Shown here piece after piece: positions 19,402 through 28,207 of a DNA stretch of 64,000 bases. The notes beneath the pieces were generated by a model. That model was not told where the DNA came from, searched no databases, and worked only from the letters and a program-made list of their open reading frames with translations. This DNA is from Tildeniella nuda ZEHNDER 1965/U140. GTDB taxonomy: Bacteria > Cyanobacteriota > Cyanobacteriia > Leptolyngbyales > Leptolyngbyaceae. Every line of letters starts with the position of its first letter. Position 1 is the stretch's first letter. A program made the position numbers and the translations under genes. The stretch lies in NCBI GenBank assembly GCA_019358895.1, contig JAHHIG010000022.1:1-64000 (forward strand), read 5' to 3'.

Positions 19402-20436
19402 ATGGATTTGGTCAGACTACAGAACATTTTCGATAACACGTCCTTCGCTATCCTGTTTGCGACTGTCCTGGTCTATTGGATAGGGGCAGCATTTCCTCGT
19501 GTACCATATCTGTCCACGTTGGGCACAACTGGGATGGCGATCGCCAACCTTTGCATTGCAGCGCTGCTAGGAGCACGATGGTTGGAAGCTGGTTACTTTC
19601 CTCTCAGCAACCTCTACGAGTCACTATTTTTTCTGACGTGGGGCATTACGACGATCCATCTCGTCGCAGAAAACATGAGCGGTAGCCGCCTTGTGGGTGT
19701 AGTGACGGCTCCGGTTGCTATGGGCATCACTGCCTTCGCCGCGCTCACCCTCCCAACGGATATGCAAGCTTCTGCACCCCTAGTGCCTGCGCTGAAGTCT
19801 AACTGGCTGATGATGCACGTGAGCGTGATGATGCTTAGCTATGCCACGCTGATGGTGGGTTCGCTGCTGGCGATCGCGTTTCTCGTCGTGACATACGGTC
19901 AAAATATCGAGCTGCACGGCAGTTCAGTCGGTACGGGTGCGTATCGCGATCGTACCTACCAACTCCGTCGCGATGGCGAATTAGTCTTGCCTGCCACTAA
20001 CTTTGCGCCAACTAACCTGGCGACAACAAAAGCTGAGTTAAACGGCTCTGCAACGGCAGTGCTTAGCGCTCCCTCCACAACGGCAACGGCTACAGCACCC
20101 CTCTCGCCCCAACGTTTGAGCCTTGCCGATACGCTCGACAATATCAGCTATCGCATCATTGGGCTGGGCTTTCCGCTGCTGACGATCGGCATTATTGCTG
20201 GCGGCGTGTGGGCAAACGAGGCTTGGGGGTCTTACTGGAGCTGGGATCCTAAAGAAACCTGGGCACTCATTACCTGGTTAGTCTTCGCGGCGTACCTGCA
20301 CTCTCGCATCACAAAAGGCTGGCAAGGTCGTCGCCCAGCCCTTTTAGCCGCCGCCGGATTCGTGGTCGTCTGGGTTTGCTATCTGGGTGTGAATTTGCTG
20401 GGTAAGGGACTCCATAGCTATGGTTGGTTTCTTTGA
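19402..20436 (+). CDS. ccsA: Cytochrome c biogenesis protein CcsA (heme handling)
   Basis: 344 residues, integral membrane protein with about eight TM helices. The heme-binding WWD-type motif [13 protein letters not shown] lies at about 275-287 and a conserved His-rich helix [15 protein letters not shown] at about 135-150. CcsA (Ycf5) with Ccs1 delivers heme across the thylakoid membrane for c-type cytochromes in system II maturation. A 50-residue hydrophilic insert (about 185-240, Ala/Thr/Ser-rich, [10 protein letters not shown]) separates two TM groups; such a variable loop occurs in cyanobacterial homologues. Start is the ATG at 19402. No ccs1 partner is adjacent. Confidence 0.95.
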   Translation: MDLVRLQNIFDNTSFAILFATVLVYWIGAAFPRVPYLSTLGTTGMAIANLCIAALLGARWLEAGYFPLSNLYESLFFLTWGITTIHLVAENMSGSRLVGVVTAPVAMGITAFAALTLPTDMQASAPLVPALKSNWLMMHVSVMMLSYATLMVGSLLAIAFLVVTYGQNIELHGSSVGTGAYRDRTYQLRRDGELVLPATNFAPTNLATTKAELNGSATAVLSAPSTTATATAPLSPQRLSLADTLDNISYRIIGLGFPLLTIGIIAGGVWANEAWGSYWSWDPKETWALITWLVFAAYLHSRITKGWQGRRPALLAAAGFVVVWVCYLGVNLLGKGLHSYGWFL

Positions 20437-20579
20437 ACGAGGGAGTAGGGAGTAGGGAATGGTGAGTAAGGGAAGCAGGGGGAAGAGCCACTTAAAACTT
20501 TCTTGCCTCTCTCATCCCACGCCTCACACGTCTTATTCCCTCCTCACCCTCCCTATAATGATTTGACGCACAACAGTAG

Positions 20580-20951
20580 ATGATGGATAACCAATTTGAA
20601 CCGCTGAATAATGACGAGGTGCTGTTTATCAATGTGGGTCGAGTGTTGATGGTGAATCCTACCTTCAAAGTCGGCGAGTTTATTGATGCACTTGCCCAGG
20701 CGATTAGCGATCGCGAAAGCGACTGGTCTGACGATAATGAAGGCTGGTTTGGTGAAGGGCTACCCTGTGAAGCGCTCCGTTTTGGTACCGCAGGCTGGCA
20801 GCGTGGACGTGTGCGCCTTCGGCTAGAGTTTTCACCAGAAGTCGGCAAACCTAAAATGCTGGATGTGCCCCGCGATAAACCGCGTCGTTCTGAGAAACCT
20901 AGCCCCAAAGTTGACGATATCTACGGTGACGAAGTAGACGACGACTATTAA
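20580..20951 (+). CDS. KGK-domain-like protein
   Basis: 123 residues. The pattern NDEVLFINVGRVLMVNPTFK and GWQRGRVRLRLEFSPE matches the cyanobacterial KGK domain, whose name comes from a Lys-Gly-Lys motif; here the motif is Arg-Gly-Arg, a conservative change. The last 30 residues are charged and end in a run of Asp (GDEVDDDY), probably disordered. The family is of unknown function. The ATG at 20580 or the next codon (20583) may be the start. It is a single gene between ccsA and a dispersed palindromic repeat. Confidence 0.78.
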   Translation: MMDNQFEPLNNDEVLFINVGRVLMVNPTFKVGEFIDALAQAISDRESDWSDDNEGWFGEGLPCEALRFGTAGWQRGRVRLRLEFSPEVGKPKMLDVPRDKPRRSEKPSPKVDDIYGDEVDDDY

Positions 20952-20964
20952 ACAGGGTTTAGGC

Positions 20965-21028
20965 AGAAACCGGGTTTCTTATCTAGATACTGTTCGATCT
21001 TTTATGTCTTCTCAGAAACCCGGTTTCT
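20965..21028. repeat. Paired AGAAACC palindromes, copy 1
   Basis: AGAAACCGGGTTTCT (20965-20979) and AGAAACCCGGTTTCT (21014-21028), each a palindrome around its centre base, 34 bp apart. The same layout recurs at 37717-37780 and 41885-41952. Confidence 0.9.
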
Positions 21029-21055
21029 CTCAAACCACTCTAGTGCAACGCCCTC

Positions 21056-22075
21056 ATGCAGAGCACACCGAAACGTCTCTGGACATCACTGCACGCTCAT
21101 CTACATCGGTTGCTTAAAGGACGGCAGCTCTTAAAACGTGGGCAGACAGTGCTGGTTGCGGTTTCGGGTGGACAAGATTCATTATGTCTGGTGAAGCTGC
21201 TGCTAGACCTTCAGCCAAAGTGGGGCTGGCGACTGGCGATCGCCCACTGCAACCATCGCTGGCGGACGGATGCTGACGCAAACGCCGAATACATTCAGCA
21301 CCTGGCGCACGGCTGGCACGTACCCTATTACGTTCAAACCGCTGAAGTCGTCGCCACCAGCGAGGCAGCCGCGAGAGAATGGCGCTATCAAGCATTAGTA
21401 GCGATCGCCCAACAGCATCAGTACACTTGCGTTGTCACGGGGCACACCGCGAGCGATCGTGCAGAAACGCTCCTCTACAACCTGATACGCGGCAGCGGTG
21501 CCGATGGCTTGCAGGCACTCACCTGGAAGCGATTTCTCACGCCTGAGATCCAGTTAGTACGCCCACTTCTCAGTCTCACTCGCGCTGAGACGAGACAGTT
21601 CTGTCAGGAAACACAGCTCCCCATCTGGGAGGACGCAACTAACCATGACCTGACGTATGCCCGCAACCGCATTCGTCGGGAGCTGTTGCCATACCTGCAA
21701 ACGCACTTCAATCCACAAACGGAACAGGCGCTTTCTCAAACCGCAGAACTGCTCCAAGCAGATGTCGCGTACCTGGAAGCGCAAGCAACTGTTTTACTTC
21801 AGCAGGCACAGCATCCCGATCGTCCAGGGTTAAACCGCTTGCTTCTGCAACACGCTGCCCTCGCACTGCAACGACGTACCGTGCGCCAATTTCTTCAGCA
21901 AACTTTGCCCTGCGCTCCTAACTTTGACCAGATTGAAAAGCTGGTCAACCTGATCACAGCGCCTAATCGTACTCAGACCGATCCCTTTCCGGGTGGCGCG
22001 ATCGCCCATGTCGAAGACCACTGGATCTGGCTCAATGCCGATGGACAGGGCGATCAAAGCAACCGAAAGCTTTGA
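21056..22075 (+). CDS. tilS: tRNA(Ile)-lysidine synthetase
   Basis: 339 residues. The PP-loop motif SGGQDS is at 37-42, followed by LAIAHCNHRWR and TGHTASDRAETLLYNLIRGSG, all hallmarks of TilS. The enzyme modifies C34 of the AUA-reading tRNA-Ile with lysine using ATP, an essential step of decoding. The length fits the shorter cyanobacterial form with a reduced C-terminal domain. The start is ATG at 21056 (a second option in frame would shorten the N-terminus before the PP loop). It converges with the glycosylase gene at 22085-22828, with only 9 bp between the stops. Confidence 0.96.
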   Translation: MQSTPKRLWTSLHAHLHRLLKGRQLLKRGQTVLVAVSGGQDSLCLVKLLLDLQPKWGWRLAIAHCNHRWRTDADANAEYIQHLAHGWHVPYYVQTAEVVATSEAAAREWRYQALVAIAQQHQYTCVVTGHTASDRAETLLYNLIRGSGADGLQALTWKRFLTPEIQLVRPLLSLTRAETRQFCQETQLPIWEDATNHDLTYARNRIRRELLPYLQTHFNPQTEQALSQTAELLQADVAYLEAQATVLLQQAQHPDRPGLNRLLLQHAALALQRRTVRQFLQQTLPCAPNFDQIEKLVNLITAPNRTQTDPFPGGAIAHVEDHWIWLNADGQGDQSNRKL

Positions 22076-22084
22076 TGCTTTCAA

Positions 22085-22828
22085 CTACAGCTTTGACACC
22101 GCTGGGCACTGCGCCAAATACCAGCGCCAGGGGCGATCGGCACCTTGAGTTAAGCCAATGCGAGTGGTTTGCACCAGGGCGATCGCGCCTTGATCCAACT
22201 CTTCCTGAAACGTGGGGCTACGATGTTCGAGCCACAGCGGTTGACCAGGCTGCAACGGTTGAGCATTGAGGCTCAGGTCAATTTTTAAGGCGCGACAGAG
22301 TTTACCAGGACCAGCCGCCACACGGTGAGGCTTCAATGTTTTGGGGCGAATGTCGCTTTGAGCGGTTTCGTGATCAAGCCACGGTGGCATCGTTTCTAGT
22401 TGCAGGGCGCGAATCAAGACAGCGCTGGGCACACCATCCAAATCAGTCACAATGTTCAAGCAATGGTACATGCCGTAGATGAGGTAAACGTAAGTCATGC
22501 CCGCGGGACCAAACATGACCGAGTTGCGATCGGTGCGGCGACGATAGGCATGACAGGCAGGATCACCGGGTGTATATGCCTCTGCTTCGACGATCAATCC
22601 GCGCCAAAGGGTAGGCTCCTGTGCTGTCTCACTCACTTGGCGCACAAGCTGACAGCCAATCAAATCAGGGGCAACGGCTGTGGATGGACGGGCAAGCCAG
22701 GATGGATCAATGACCAAATTTGTTGCAAAAAGCTGTGAATTGCTCGAATCGTGAAGAGACTGTTTTACAATTCCTAGAGGTTGGACTCCAGATTCTAGAG
22801 GAGACGCTTTAGCTTTTCGAGTATTCAT
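22085..22828 (-). CDS. DNA-3-methyladenine glycosylase (AAG/MPG family)
   Basis: 247 residues. Core motifs are DLIGCQLVRQV, GLIVEAEAYTPGDPACHAYR with the catalytic Glu, RNSVMFGPAGMTYVYLIYGM and the C-terminal AAGPGKLCRAL. The family removes alkylated purines and hypoxanthine from DNA in base excision repair. About 40 N-terminal residues before LARPSTAVAPDLIG look unlike the family; the true start may be further in, for example at an internal codon, but the ATG at 22828 is the first available. It converges on tilS. Confidence 0.93.
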   Translation of the reverse strand: MNTRKAKASPLESGVQPLGIVKQSLHDSSNSQLFATNLVIDPSWLARPSTAVAPDLIGCQLVRQVSETAQEPTLWRGLIVEAEAYTPGDPACHAYRRRTDRNSVMFGPAGMTYVYLIYGMYHCLNIVTDLDGVPSAVLIRALQLETMPPWLDHETAQSDIRPKTLKPHRVAAGPGKLCRALKIDLSLNAQPLQPGQPLWLEHRSPTFQEELDQGAIALVQTTRIGLTQGADRPWRWYLAQCPAVSKL

Positions 22829-22922
22829 TAGCTTGAATCTTCTTGAGTTTCTGGTTCAATGTCAGTATCTAAGGTTCAGCGATCGCGCGATTCCCATCTT
22901 TAAGTTAAGAGAACATAAAAAT

Positions 22923-23045
22923 ATGGATGTCAAACTGGTTCTAGTCGTTCTCACCGCCGTGTTTACAGTGGCATGTCTATTCTTTGGCACAAAGAACGGC
23001 TTCTACGATTCTGATGACTACCACGGCAACGGTTCAGCGCACTGA
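22923..23045 (+). CDS. Small single-TM protein, 40 aa (possible NdhP)
   Basis: ATG at 22923, 40 codons. One hydrophobic helix (LVLVVLTAVFTVACLFFG, residues 5-22) is followed by a polar tail GTKNGFYDSDDYHGNGSAH. This shape, with a short conserved-looking hydrophilic tail, is that of the tiny membrane subunits of cyanobacterial thylakoid complexes; NdhP of NDH-1 is my best guess from memory and is not secure. The longer frame from 22833 is unlikely. It is divergent from the glycosylase gene, 94 bp away. Confidence 0.6.
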   Translation: MDVKLVLVVLTAVFTVACLFFGTKNGFYDSDDYHGNGSAH

Positions 23046-23334
23046 GCATAAGCGGGCTGCGGTTAGCGGTAGCTCGTAGTCCTTCCCCAGCGCTTCACTG
23101 GAAGAGTACGTTCCAGTCTTAATTCTAGGGCTACGCACACAGAGCGTTTGCTTCCGCTACATCTATCGCAGGGTCAAAGTGCCTGGGCGCTAACAGCAGC
23201 AACATGGAGAGGCGTGAGTACAAGCTTCTGCTTGCAAGCCTGGTTGAAATCAGCCGCTTGTAGGGGTAGTGCCTTTTAAGTAGTAATAACGGCTCGCAAA
23301 CAGCAGACTGAACGTGTTGTGAGCAGCAAACTAG
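23046..23334. other. Noncoding gap before the MBL-fold gene
   Basis: No gene or clear RNA found. It contains short complementary parts (TTCCAGTCTT, CTTCACTGGAAG) that could fold, and AGCGTTTGCTTCCGC; nothing assignable. Confidence 0.4.
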
Positions 23335-25083
23335 GTGATTGCGAGTACAGAAAGTGACCCAATCGTGAGTGAACTGGAATGTCTGGCATATGGCACAGAA
23401 GCGGATGAGGGCATCTGTTTGTTGCTCACACTCGGAACGTATCGCGTTTTGCTGGACTGTGGGCTAACTGATCTTTCGGCGTTCGCTCAAGCAAAGACTC
23501 CGCCTGCCGATCTAGTCTTGTGCAGTCACGCCCACGCAGACCATGCTAGAGGGTTGCTGCCGCTGCATCAGGCTTTTCCTCAGTTGCCCATCTACGCGAG
23601 TGAAGTCACTACACAGCTACTGCCGCTGAATTGGTCTGCGGCTGACTACACATCTGAGGTTATCCCCGGCTCTGAGGTTGACCAGAGTATGAGTGATGGC
23701 TCTGCGCTCACTCCGTTTCCGCTTTTCTGCCACGCCTTGCCCTGGCGTACCCCGATCGAGTTTTTTGATGGTCTCAGCGTCGAACTGTATCCAGCCGGAC
23801 ATCTGCCGGGAGCGGCTGCCTTTTTACTGACTTACACGCCCGCTGCCGAGGACGATCGCCCCGCGCGTCCTTACACCGTCTTTTACACAGGCGACTTTTT
23901 CTTATCCAATGCACGTCTGGTTGAAGGCATGCCGTTGGAAGAGTTACGCGGCATTGCGCCGGATGTGCTCATTCTTGAGGGCAGCTACGGCACAGCGCGG
24001 CATCCGCATCGCCGTCAACAAGAAAACCAACTGGCAGAACGGATCGATCGGGCGATCGGCAGCCGACAGTCCATTCTCCTACCGACTTCAACCTTAGGGT
24101 TAGGGCAAGAGCTGTTGATGCTGTTGCGGAGTCATCATAATTTTACAGGGCGTGACCTCGATATCTGGGTTGATGGCTCTGTCGCCGCAGGCTGTGATGC
24201 TTACCTGGAGATCATGCCCCACCTGCCAACGTCGGTGCAAAATTTTGCCCGTCACCAGTCGCTCTTTTGGGATGAGCGCGTTCGTCCTCGTGTGCGCCAT
24301 CTCACTCCAGACCAACGCATTAATCTCCAGCAGCGCCCTGCGATCGTTCTTACCGATAAAACGGCAGACCTGAGCCAGTACTATGCTGCTAATCCGGATG
24401 GATGGCTGATTTTAGAGCCGCAGGAGCCGCATTATAGGCGGGGAGTAGGGCGTTCCCACCCCTCACCCCTCTCTCCTTACTCCTCTCCCTCAATCGAAAC
24501 CTACCTTTTGGCACAGCATTGCGATGGTCCTGGTACGACCCAATTGATCCACAATTTGCGTCCACAGCATGTCGTGTTCATGCATGGGTCGCCCGCCTAC
24601 CTCGCCGATCTAGCGGGGTTAGAAGAACTGCACAACCGCTATCACATCCATACCCCTGCGATCGGCACGTTAGTCGAACTACCGATCGGGGAGACGTTTT
24701 TGCACGTAGCGGCTCCTGATACAAGCTACGAAGGTGAACTGACCGAACTGAATACGCTGGTCAACATCACACTACCAGAGGCAATTACGGCTGACCCACG
24801 CTGGCAGCAACTAGCCGATACCGGGTTGATTGAGGCTCGTTGGCAAGGAAACGAACTGGTGCTACGTGGTTTGCCGCAGCGGGAACTCTTGCGCCCCAGC
24901 GATCGCCTGCTCGACTGGATGGACGGGAACTCGCCCCTGCGGAACTGCTGTGGCAATTGCCGTCACTATCGCGGACAGCGCTGCTGGAATCAGCGATCGC
25001 CCCTGTTTGAATTCAAAGTCACTCCAGACGGGTTTTGTCCCGTTTTTGAACCGACTCAAACGCCAGAGGAAGAAGATCCATAG
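23335..25083 (+). CDS. Metallo-beta-lactamase/beta-CASP-like hydrolase
   Basis: 582 residues from a GTG at 23335. The metal motif SHAHADH is at 64-70 and a second histidine follows at GHLPGAAAF; DFFLSNARL and the MHGSPAYL segment fit the beta-CASP arrangement seen in RNA-processing nucleases. The C-terminus carries a four-cysteine motif (CCGNCRHYRGQRCW and later DGFCPVF), which may bind zinc or a cluster. The substrate is unknown; RNA hydrolysis is the family expectation. Residues about 368-388 (RGVGRSHPSPLSPYSSP) come from an inserted tandem-repeat tract in frame, so the length exceeds the usual one. Stands alone. Confidence 0.82.
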   Translation: MIASTESDPIVSELECLAYGTEADEGICLLLTLGTYRVLLDCGLTDLSAFAQAKTPPADLVLCSHAHADHARGLLPLHQAFPQLPIYASEVTTQLLPLNWSAADYTSEVIPGSEVDQSMSDGSALTPFPLFCHALPWRTPIEFFDGLSVELYPAGHLPGAAAFLLTYTPAAEDDRPARPYTVFYTGDFFLSNARLVEGMPLEELRGIAPDVLILEGSYGTARHPHRRQQENQLAERIDRAIGSRQSILLPTSTLGLGQELLMLLRSHHNFTGRDLDIWVDGSVAAGCDAYLEIMPHLPTSVQNFARHQSLFWDERVRPRVRHLTPDQRINLQQRPAIVLTDKTADLSQYYAANPDGWLILEPQEPHYRRGVGRSHPSPLSPYSSPSIETYLLAQHCDGPGTTQLIHNLRPQHVVFMHGSPAYLADLAGLEELHNRYHIHTPAIGTLVELPIGETFLHVAAPDTSYEGELTELNTLVNITLPEAITADPRWQQLADTGLIEARWQGNELVLRGLPQRELLRPSDRLLDWMDGNSPLRNCCGNCRHYRGQRCWNQRSPLFEFKVTPDGFCPVFEPTQTPEEEDP

Positions 25084-25109
25084 GGATTGTGAGAAGTATT
25101 GTCATGCTC

Positions 25110-25192
<83 letters not shown>

Positions 25193-25290
25193 CGAGGCTT
25201 GCCTGTGTAGCCACAGTTTAGTGAAATGGTATAACGCCGATCGCGCATAGCCTAAACTATTAGGAAATGTTGAGGAGTTGAACATTACCG

Positions 25291-26634
25291 ATGAACCCAC
25301 TCGCTTCAGTGAATCATCTCAAGCCTGCTAAAGCCGTGAGTCTAGCGATCGCGACGCTGGCGATCGGCTTTCTTGCTGCATCCTGCCAGGAAGCCGCAGC
25401 CCCCCCTTCTGCCACATCTAGCGCCTCCCCTTCCAGTACACCAGCCGCCAGTGATGCCAAAAGTCTCAAGATCGGCACACTCCTTCCTGCCACTGGTGAC
25501 TTAGCGTCTGTTGGGCAACCAATGCTGGCAGCAGTCCCACTACTGGTCGAAACGGTCAACCAGTGTGGCGGCGTTAATGGTGCTCCAGTCGCGCTGTTAC
25601 CCAATACCGATGATCAAACCGATCCAACGGCAGGTGCTGACGGTATGACTAAGTTAGCCGAGGTCGATAAAGTCGCAGGCGTTGTCGGCTCATTTGGCAG
25701 TAGTGTTTCGGCGGCAGCAATTCCGATCGCCATTCGCAATAAAGTGATGCTGGTGTCTCCAGGCAGCACCAGCCCTGTGTTTACGGAACGTGGCAAAAAG
25801 GGAGAATTTCAGGGCTATTGGGCACGCACAGCCCCACCCGATACCTACCAGGCGCGGGCATTGGCAAAGTTAGCGTATGAAAAAGGGATTCGACGCGCTG
25901 CTACCGTCGTCATCAACAACGATTACGGCAGAGGCTTTGAGAAGGAATTTGTGCAGGCATTTAAGAAACTCGGCGGCACCATCACTAACGAAGCAAAGCC
26001 CGCCCGCTATGATCCTAAAGCCACTACGTTTGAAACCGAGGCACAAGCAGCCTTTAGCGGCAAGCCTCAGGGTGTTGCGGCTGTCGCGTATGCAGAAACG
26101 GGCGCTTTGTTGCTGAAAACTGCCTATCAGCAAGGGTTGAGCAAAGGTGTCCAGATCTTGCTCACCGATGGCTCCAAATCAGATCAATTTGCGTCTCAGG
26201 TTGGTAAGACCAGCGACGGTAAATTCATTTTACAGGGTGCCCTTGGTACGATTCCCGGTGCAGACGGCAAGGCATTGGATGCGCTTACAAAAGCGTGGCA
26301 AGAGAAGTTTAAGCAGTCACCTGCTGCCTATGCCCCTCAAGCGTGGGATGCTGCTGCCTTACTGGTGCTTGCTGCCCAGTCGGCTAAAGCAAACACGGGC
26401 GACGCAATCAAAAGCAAAATTCTAGAGGTGGCGAACGGTCCTGGTAAAGAGGTTAGTGATGTCTGCGAAGGCTTGAAGCTTCTGAGCCAGGGCGAGACGA
26501 TTAACTACCAGGGAGCCAGCGGCAATGTCGACATTGACACGAGCGGCGATGTCTCTGGTGTTTATGATGTGTGGGAGGTGGAACCCGATGGCAAGCTCAA
26601 GACGGTGAGTAAGGTCAGTCCGACGATCAATTGA
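25291..26634 (+). CDS. ABC transporter substrate-binding lipoprotein, amino-acid (LivK/NatB-like) type
   Basis: 447 residues. The signal peptide ends in the lipobox LAAS-C32, so the mature protein is a lipid-anchored periplasmic protein. A Ser/Ala/Pro-rich linker (33-52) leads into a type I periplasmic binding fold: LKIGTLLPATGDLASVGQPM, VAGVVGSFGSSVSAAAIPIA and VVINNDYGRGFEKEF, as in branched-chain or neutral amino-acid binding proteins. The permease and ATPase genes are not nearby. The ligand cannot be read from the sequence. A hairpin after the stop (26656-26699) may be its terminator. Confidence 0.9.
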   Translation: MNPLASVNHLKPAKAVSLAIATLAIGFLAASCQEAAAPPSATSSASPSSTPAASDAKSLKIGTLLPATGDLASVGQPMLAAVPLLVETVNQCGGVNGAPVALLPNTDDQTDPTAGADGMTKLAEVDKVAGVVGSFGSSVSAAAIPIAIRNKVMLVSPGSTSPVFTERGKKGEFQGYWARTAPPDTYQARALAKLAYEKGIRRAATVVINNDYGRGFEKEFVQAFKKLGGTITNEAKPARYDPKATTFETEAQAAFSGKPQGVAAVAYAETGALLLKTAYQQGLSKGVQILLTDGSKSDQFASQVGKTSDGKFILQGALGTIPGADGKALDALTKAWQEKFKQSPAAYAPQAWDAAALLVLAAQSAKANTGDAIKSKILEVANGPGKEVSDVCEGLKLLSQGETINYQGASGNVDIDTSGDVSGVYDVWEVEPDGKLKTVSKVSPTIN

Positions 26635-26655
26635 GCCTCTTGAAGTGAGTCGTCA

Positions 26656-26699
26656 AACGGCAGTAGTGAGTAGAGATCTGCTTACAAGCTACTGCCGTT
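26656..26699 (+). terminator. 11-bp stem hairpin downstream of the binding-protein gene
   Basis: AACGGCAGTAG (26656-26666) is perfectly complementary to CTACTGCCGTT (26689-26699). The loop is 22 bases and there is no clear T-run after it, so it is a hairpin of possible terminator or transcript-end function. Confidence 0.5.
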
Positions 26700-26850
26700 C
26701 AATATGATCTAGAGCCATTGGCTGTGATGCACTGTCTAACGTGTCTATCGGTGATGGCTCCAGCCGATCGCCAAAGTCAAAGATGATTGAGTAGCGCATT
26801 GAAGTGATGGTCGATCGAGCTAAACGTTAATCTCAACGCTGAACGTCAAC

Positions 26851-27900
26851 ATGGGCATCCAGGCAATTTTGTGTGGCTATTATGGTCAGGGCAATGGAGG
26901 CGATGAGGCGCTGTTAGCATCGCTGCTGCAAATGTTGCCAGAGTCAGTGACACCACTCGTCCTGTCAGGAAACCCAGAGCAGACGCGCGATCGCTACCAC
27001 GTAGACGCGATCGATCGGAAAAACCCTCTAGCCGTCCTGCAAGCTCTGCGCCAGTCTCAGGTGTTTATTTGGGGTGGTGGTAGTTTAATTCAAGATGTGA
27101 CAAGTGCAGTGAGTCCTATTTACTACGCGGGCTTGATGGCACTGGCGCAGACAATGGGGCTGAAGACGATCGCCTGGGCACAGGGAGTGGGTCCACTGCA
27201 ACGATCGTCCACAAAATGGATGGCAAAACAAACGTTTGCAGGCTGTGATGCCGTTAGTGTGCGCGATCGTGGCTCGGCTGCTATTCTCACCGACTGGGGC
27301 ATTCCGTTTACCCTGGCTCCTGATCCCGTTTGGGCTTTAGAATCAACGCCCGTAGACGGTTTGTGGGATTTGCCCGCGCCCCGTGTAGCGGTCAACTTAC
27401 GATCGCACCCGCAACTCACTCCAGACCGCTTGGCGACGTTGACTCAAGCGCTCATCACTTTTCAGAAAGCAACCCAAACCTGTCTCCTGCTGGTGCCGTT
27501 TCAAGCAGTGCAGGATCTGGCGATCGCCGAAGCCATTCAACCGCAACTTCCGGGTGTCAGTCACATTCTGCACTTAGACGATCCGCAGCAACTGAAAGGC
27601 GTGTTTCGTGGTGTGGAAATGGCGATCGCCATGCGCTTTCATGGGTTGATCATGGCAGCCGCTGAAGGTTGTCGCTGCTTTGCGCTCAGCTACGATCCTA
27701 AAGTCAGTTATCTGATGCAAGAACTGGACATACCCGGATGGTCACTGGCAGACATTCCCGACGACCCCAATGTGATCAGTCAAACCTGGCTGGAACTCTA
27801 CGCCAATGGTGAAGCCCTCTCTACAGATCAGATGCAGTTTTTGCTCGATCGGGCGTTGATCCATCGTGAGGTGTTGTGGAAGGCGATCGGCAAAGGCTGA
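26851..27900 (+). CDS. csaB: Polysaccharide pyruvyl transferase CsaB
   Basis: 349 residues. ILCGYYGQGNGGDEALLASLL near the start, VFIWGGGSLIQDVTS, AQGVGPL, and MRFHGLIMAAAEG are the hallmarks of CsaB-type pyruvyl transferases. The enzyme adds pyruvyl ketals to a cell-wall polysaccharide, the ligand for SLH domains of S-layer and outer-envelope proteins. Located in the cytoplasm. Start is the ATG at 26851. The next gene on the same strand is pyrB after about 300 bp, so they are likely separate units. Confidence 0.93.
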   Translation: MGIQAILCGYYGQGNGGDEALLASLLQMLPESVTPLVLSGNPEQTRDRYHVDAIDRKNPLAVLQALRQSQVFIWGGGSLIQDVTSAVSPIYYAGLMALAQTMGLKTIAWAQGVGPLQRSSTKWMAKQTFAGCDAVSVRDRGSAAILTDWGIPFTLAPDPVWALESTPVDGLWDLPAPRVAVNLRSHPQLTPDRLATLTQALITFQKATQTCLLLVPFQAVQDLAIAEAIQPQLPGVSHILHLDDPQQLKGVFRGVEMAIAMRFHGLIMAAAEGCRCFALSYDPKVSYLMQELDIPGWSLADIPDDPNVISQTWLELYANGEALSTDQMQFLLDRALIHREVLWKAIGKG

Positions 27901-28207
27901 AGGCACAGGCAAAAAGCAGCGTAACAAGCGGTTGACCAAGCCATTCAATCCTTGTGGCATTGATTGCAAACATTCTACACCTGAGAAGCATACAGGCTCT
28001 TGAGGAAAAATCTGACGATCGGTGCTTTTAAGAATACCCGTGCCACGAACTTTAACCTGATGGCAGCCAGCCAGTGAGAAGTCTAAAGGATGTAACTTAG
28101 TGTGGGTGCCTTTGCACTCAAGCGCCATGCGTGTACCACAATTGCGGATGCAGGGCTTCAACATCCTCCCCTTAGCGGCACCGCCGTTACTCCCCACTTC
28201 TCACCCC
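27901..28207. other. Gap between csaB and pyrB
   Basis: No gene is called. A cysteine-containing minus-strand frame (up to 28197) runs through it and back into csaB; without a family match it is not accepted. A short pyrimidine-rich stretch precedes the pyrB ATG. Confidence 0.4.

Noticed and set aside
27742-28197. 151-codon minus-strand ORF with several cysteines between csaB and pyrB
   Set aside because: Half of it lies antisense to csaB; no recognisable family and no start signal; only noted as open frame.
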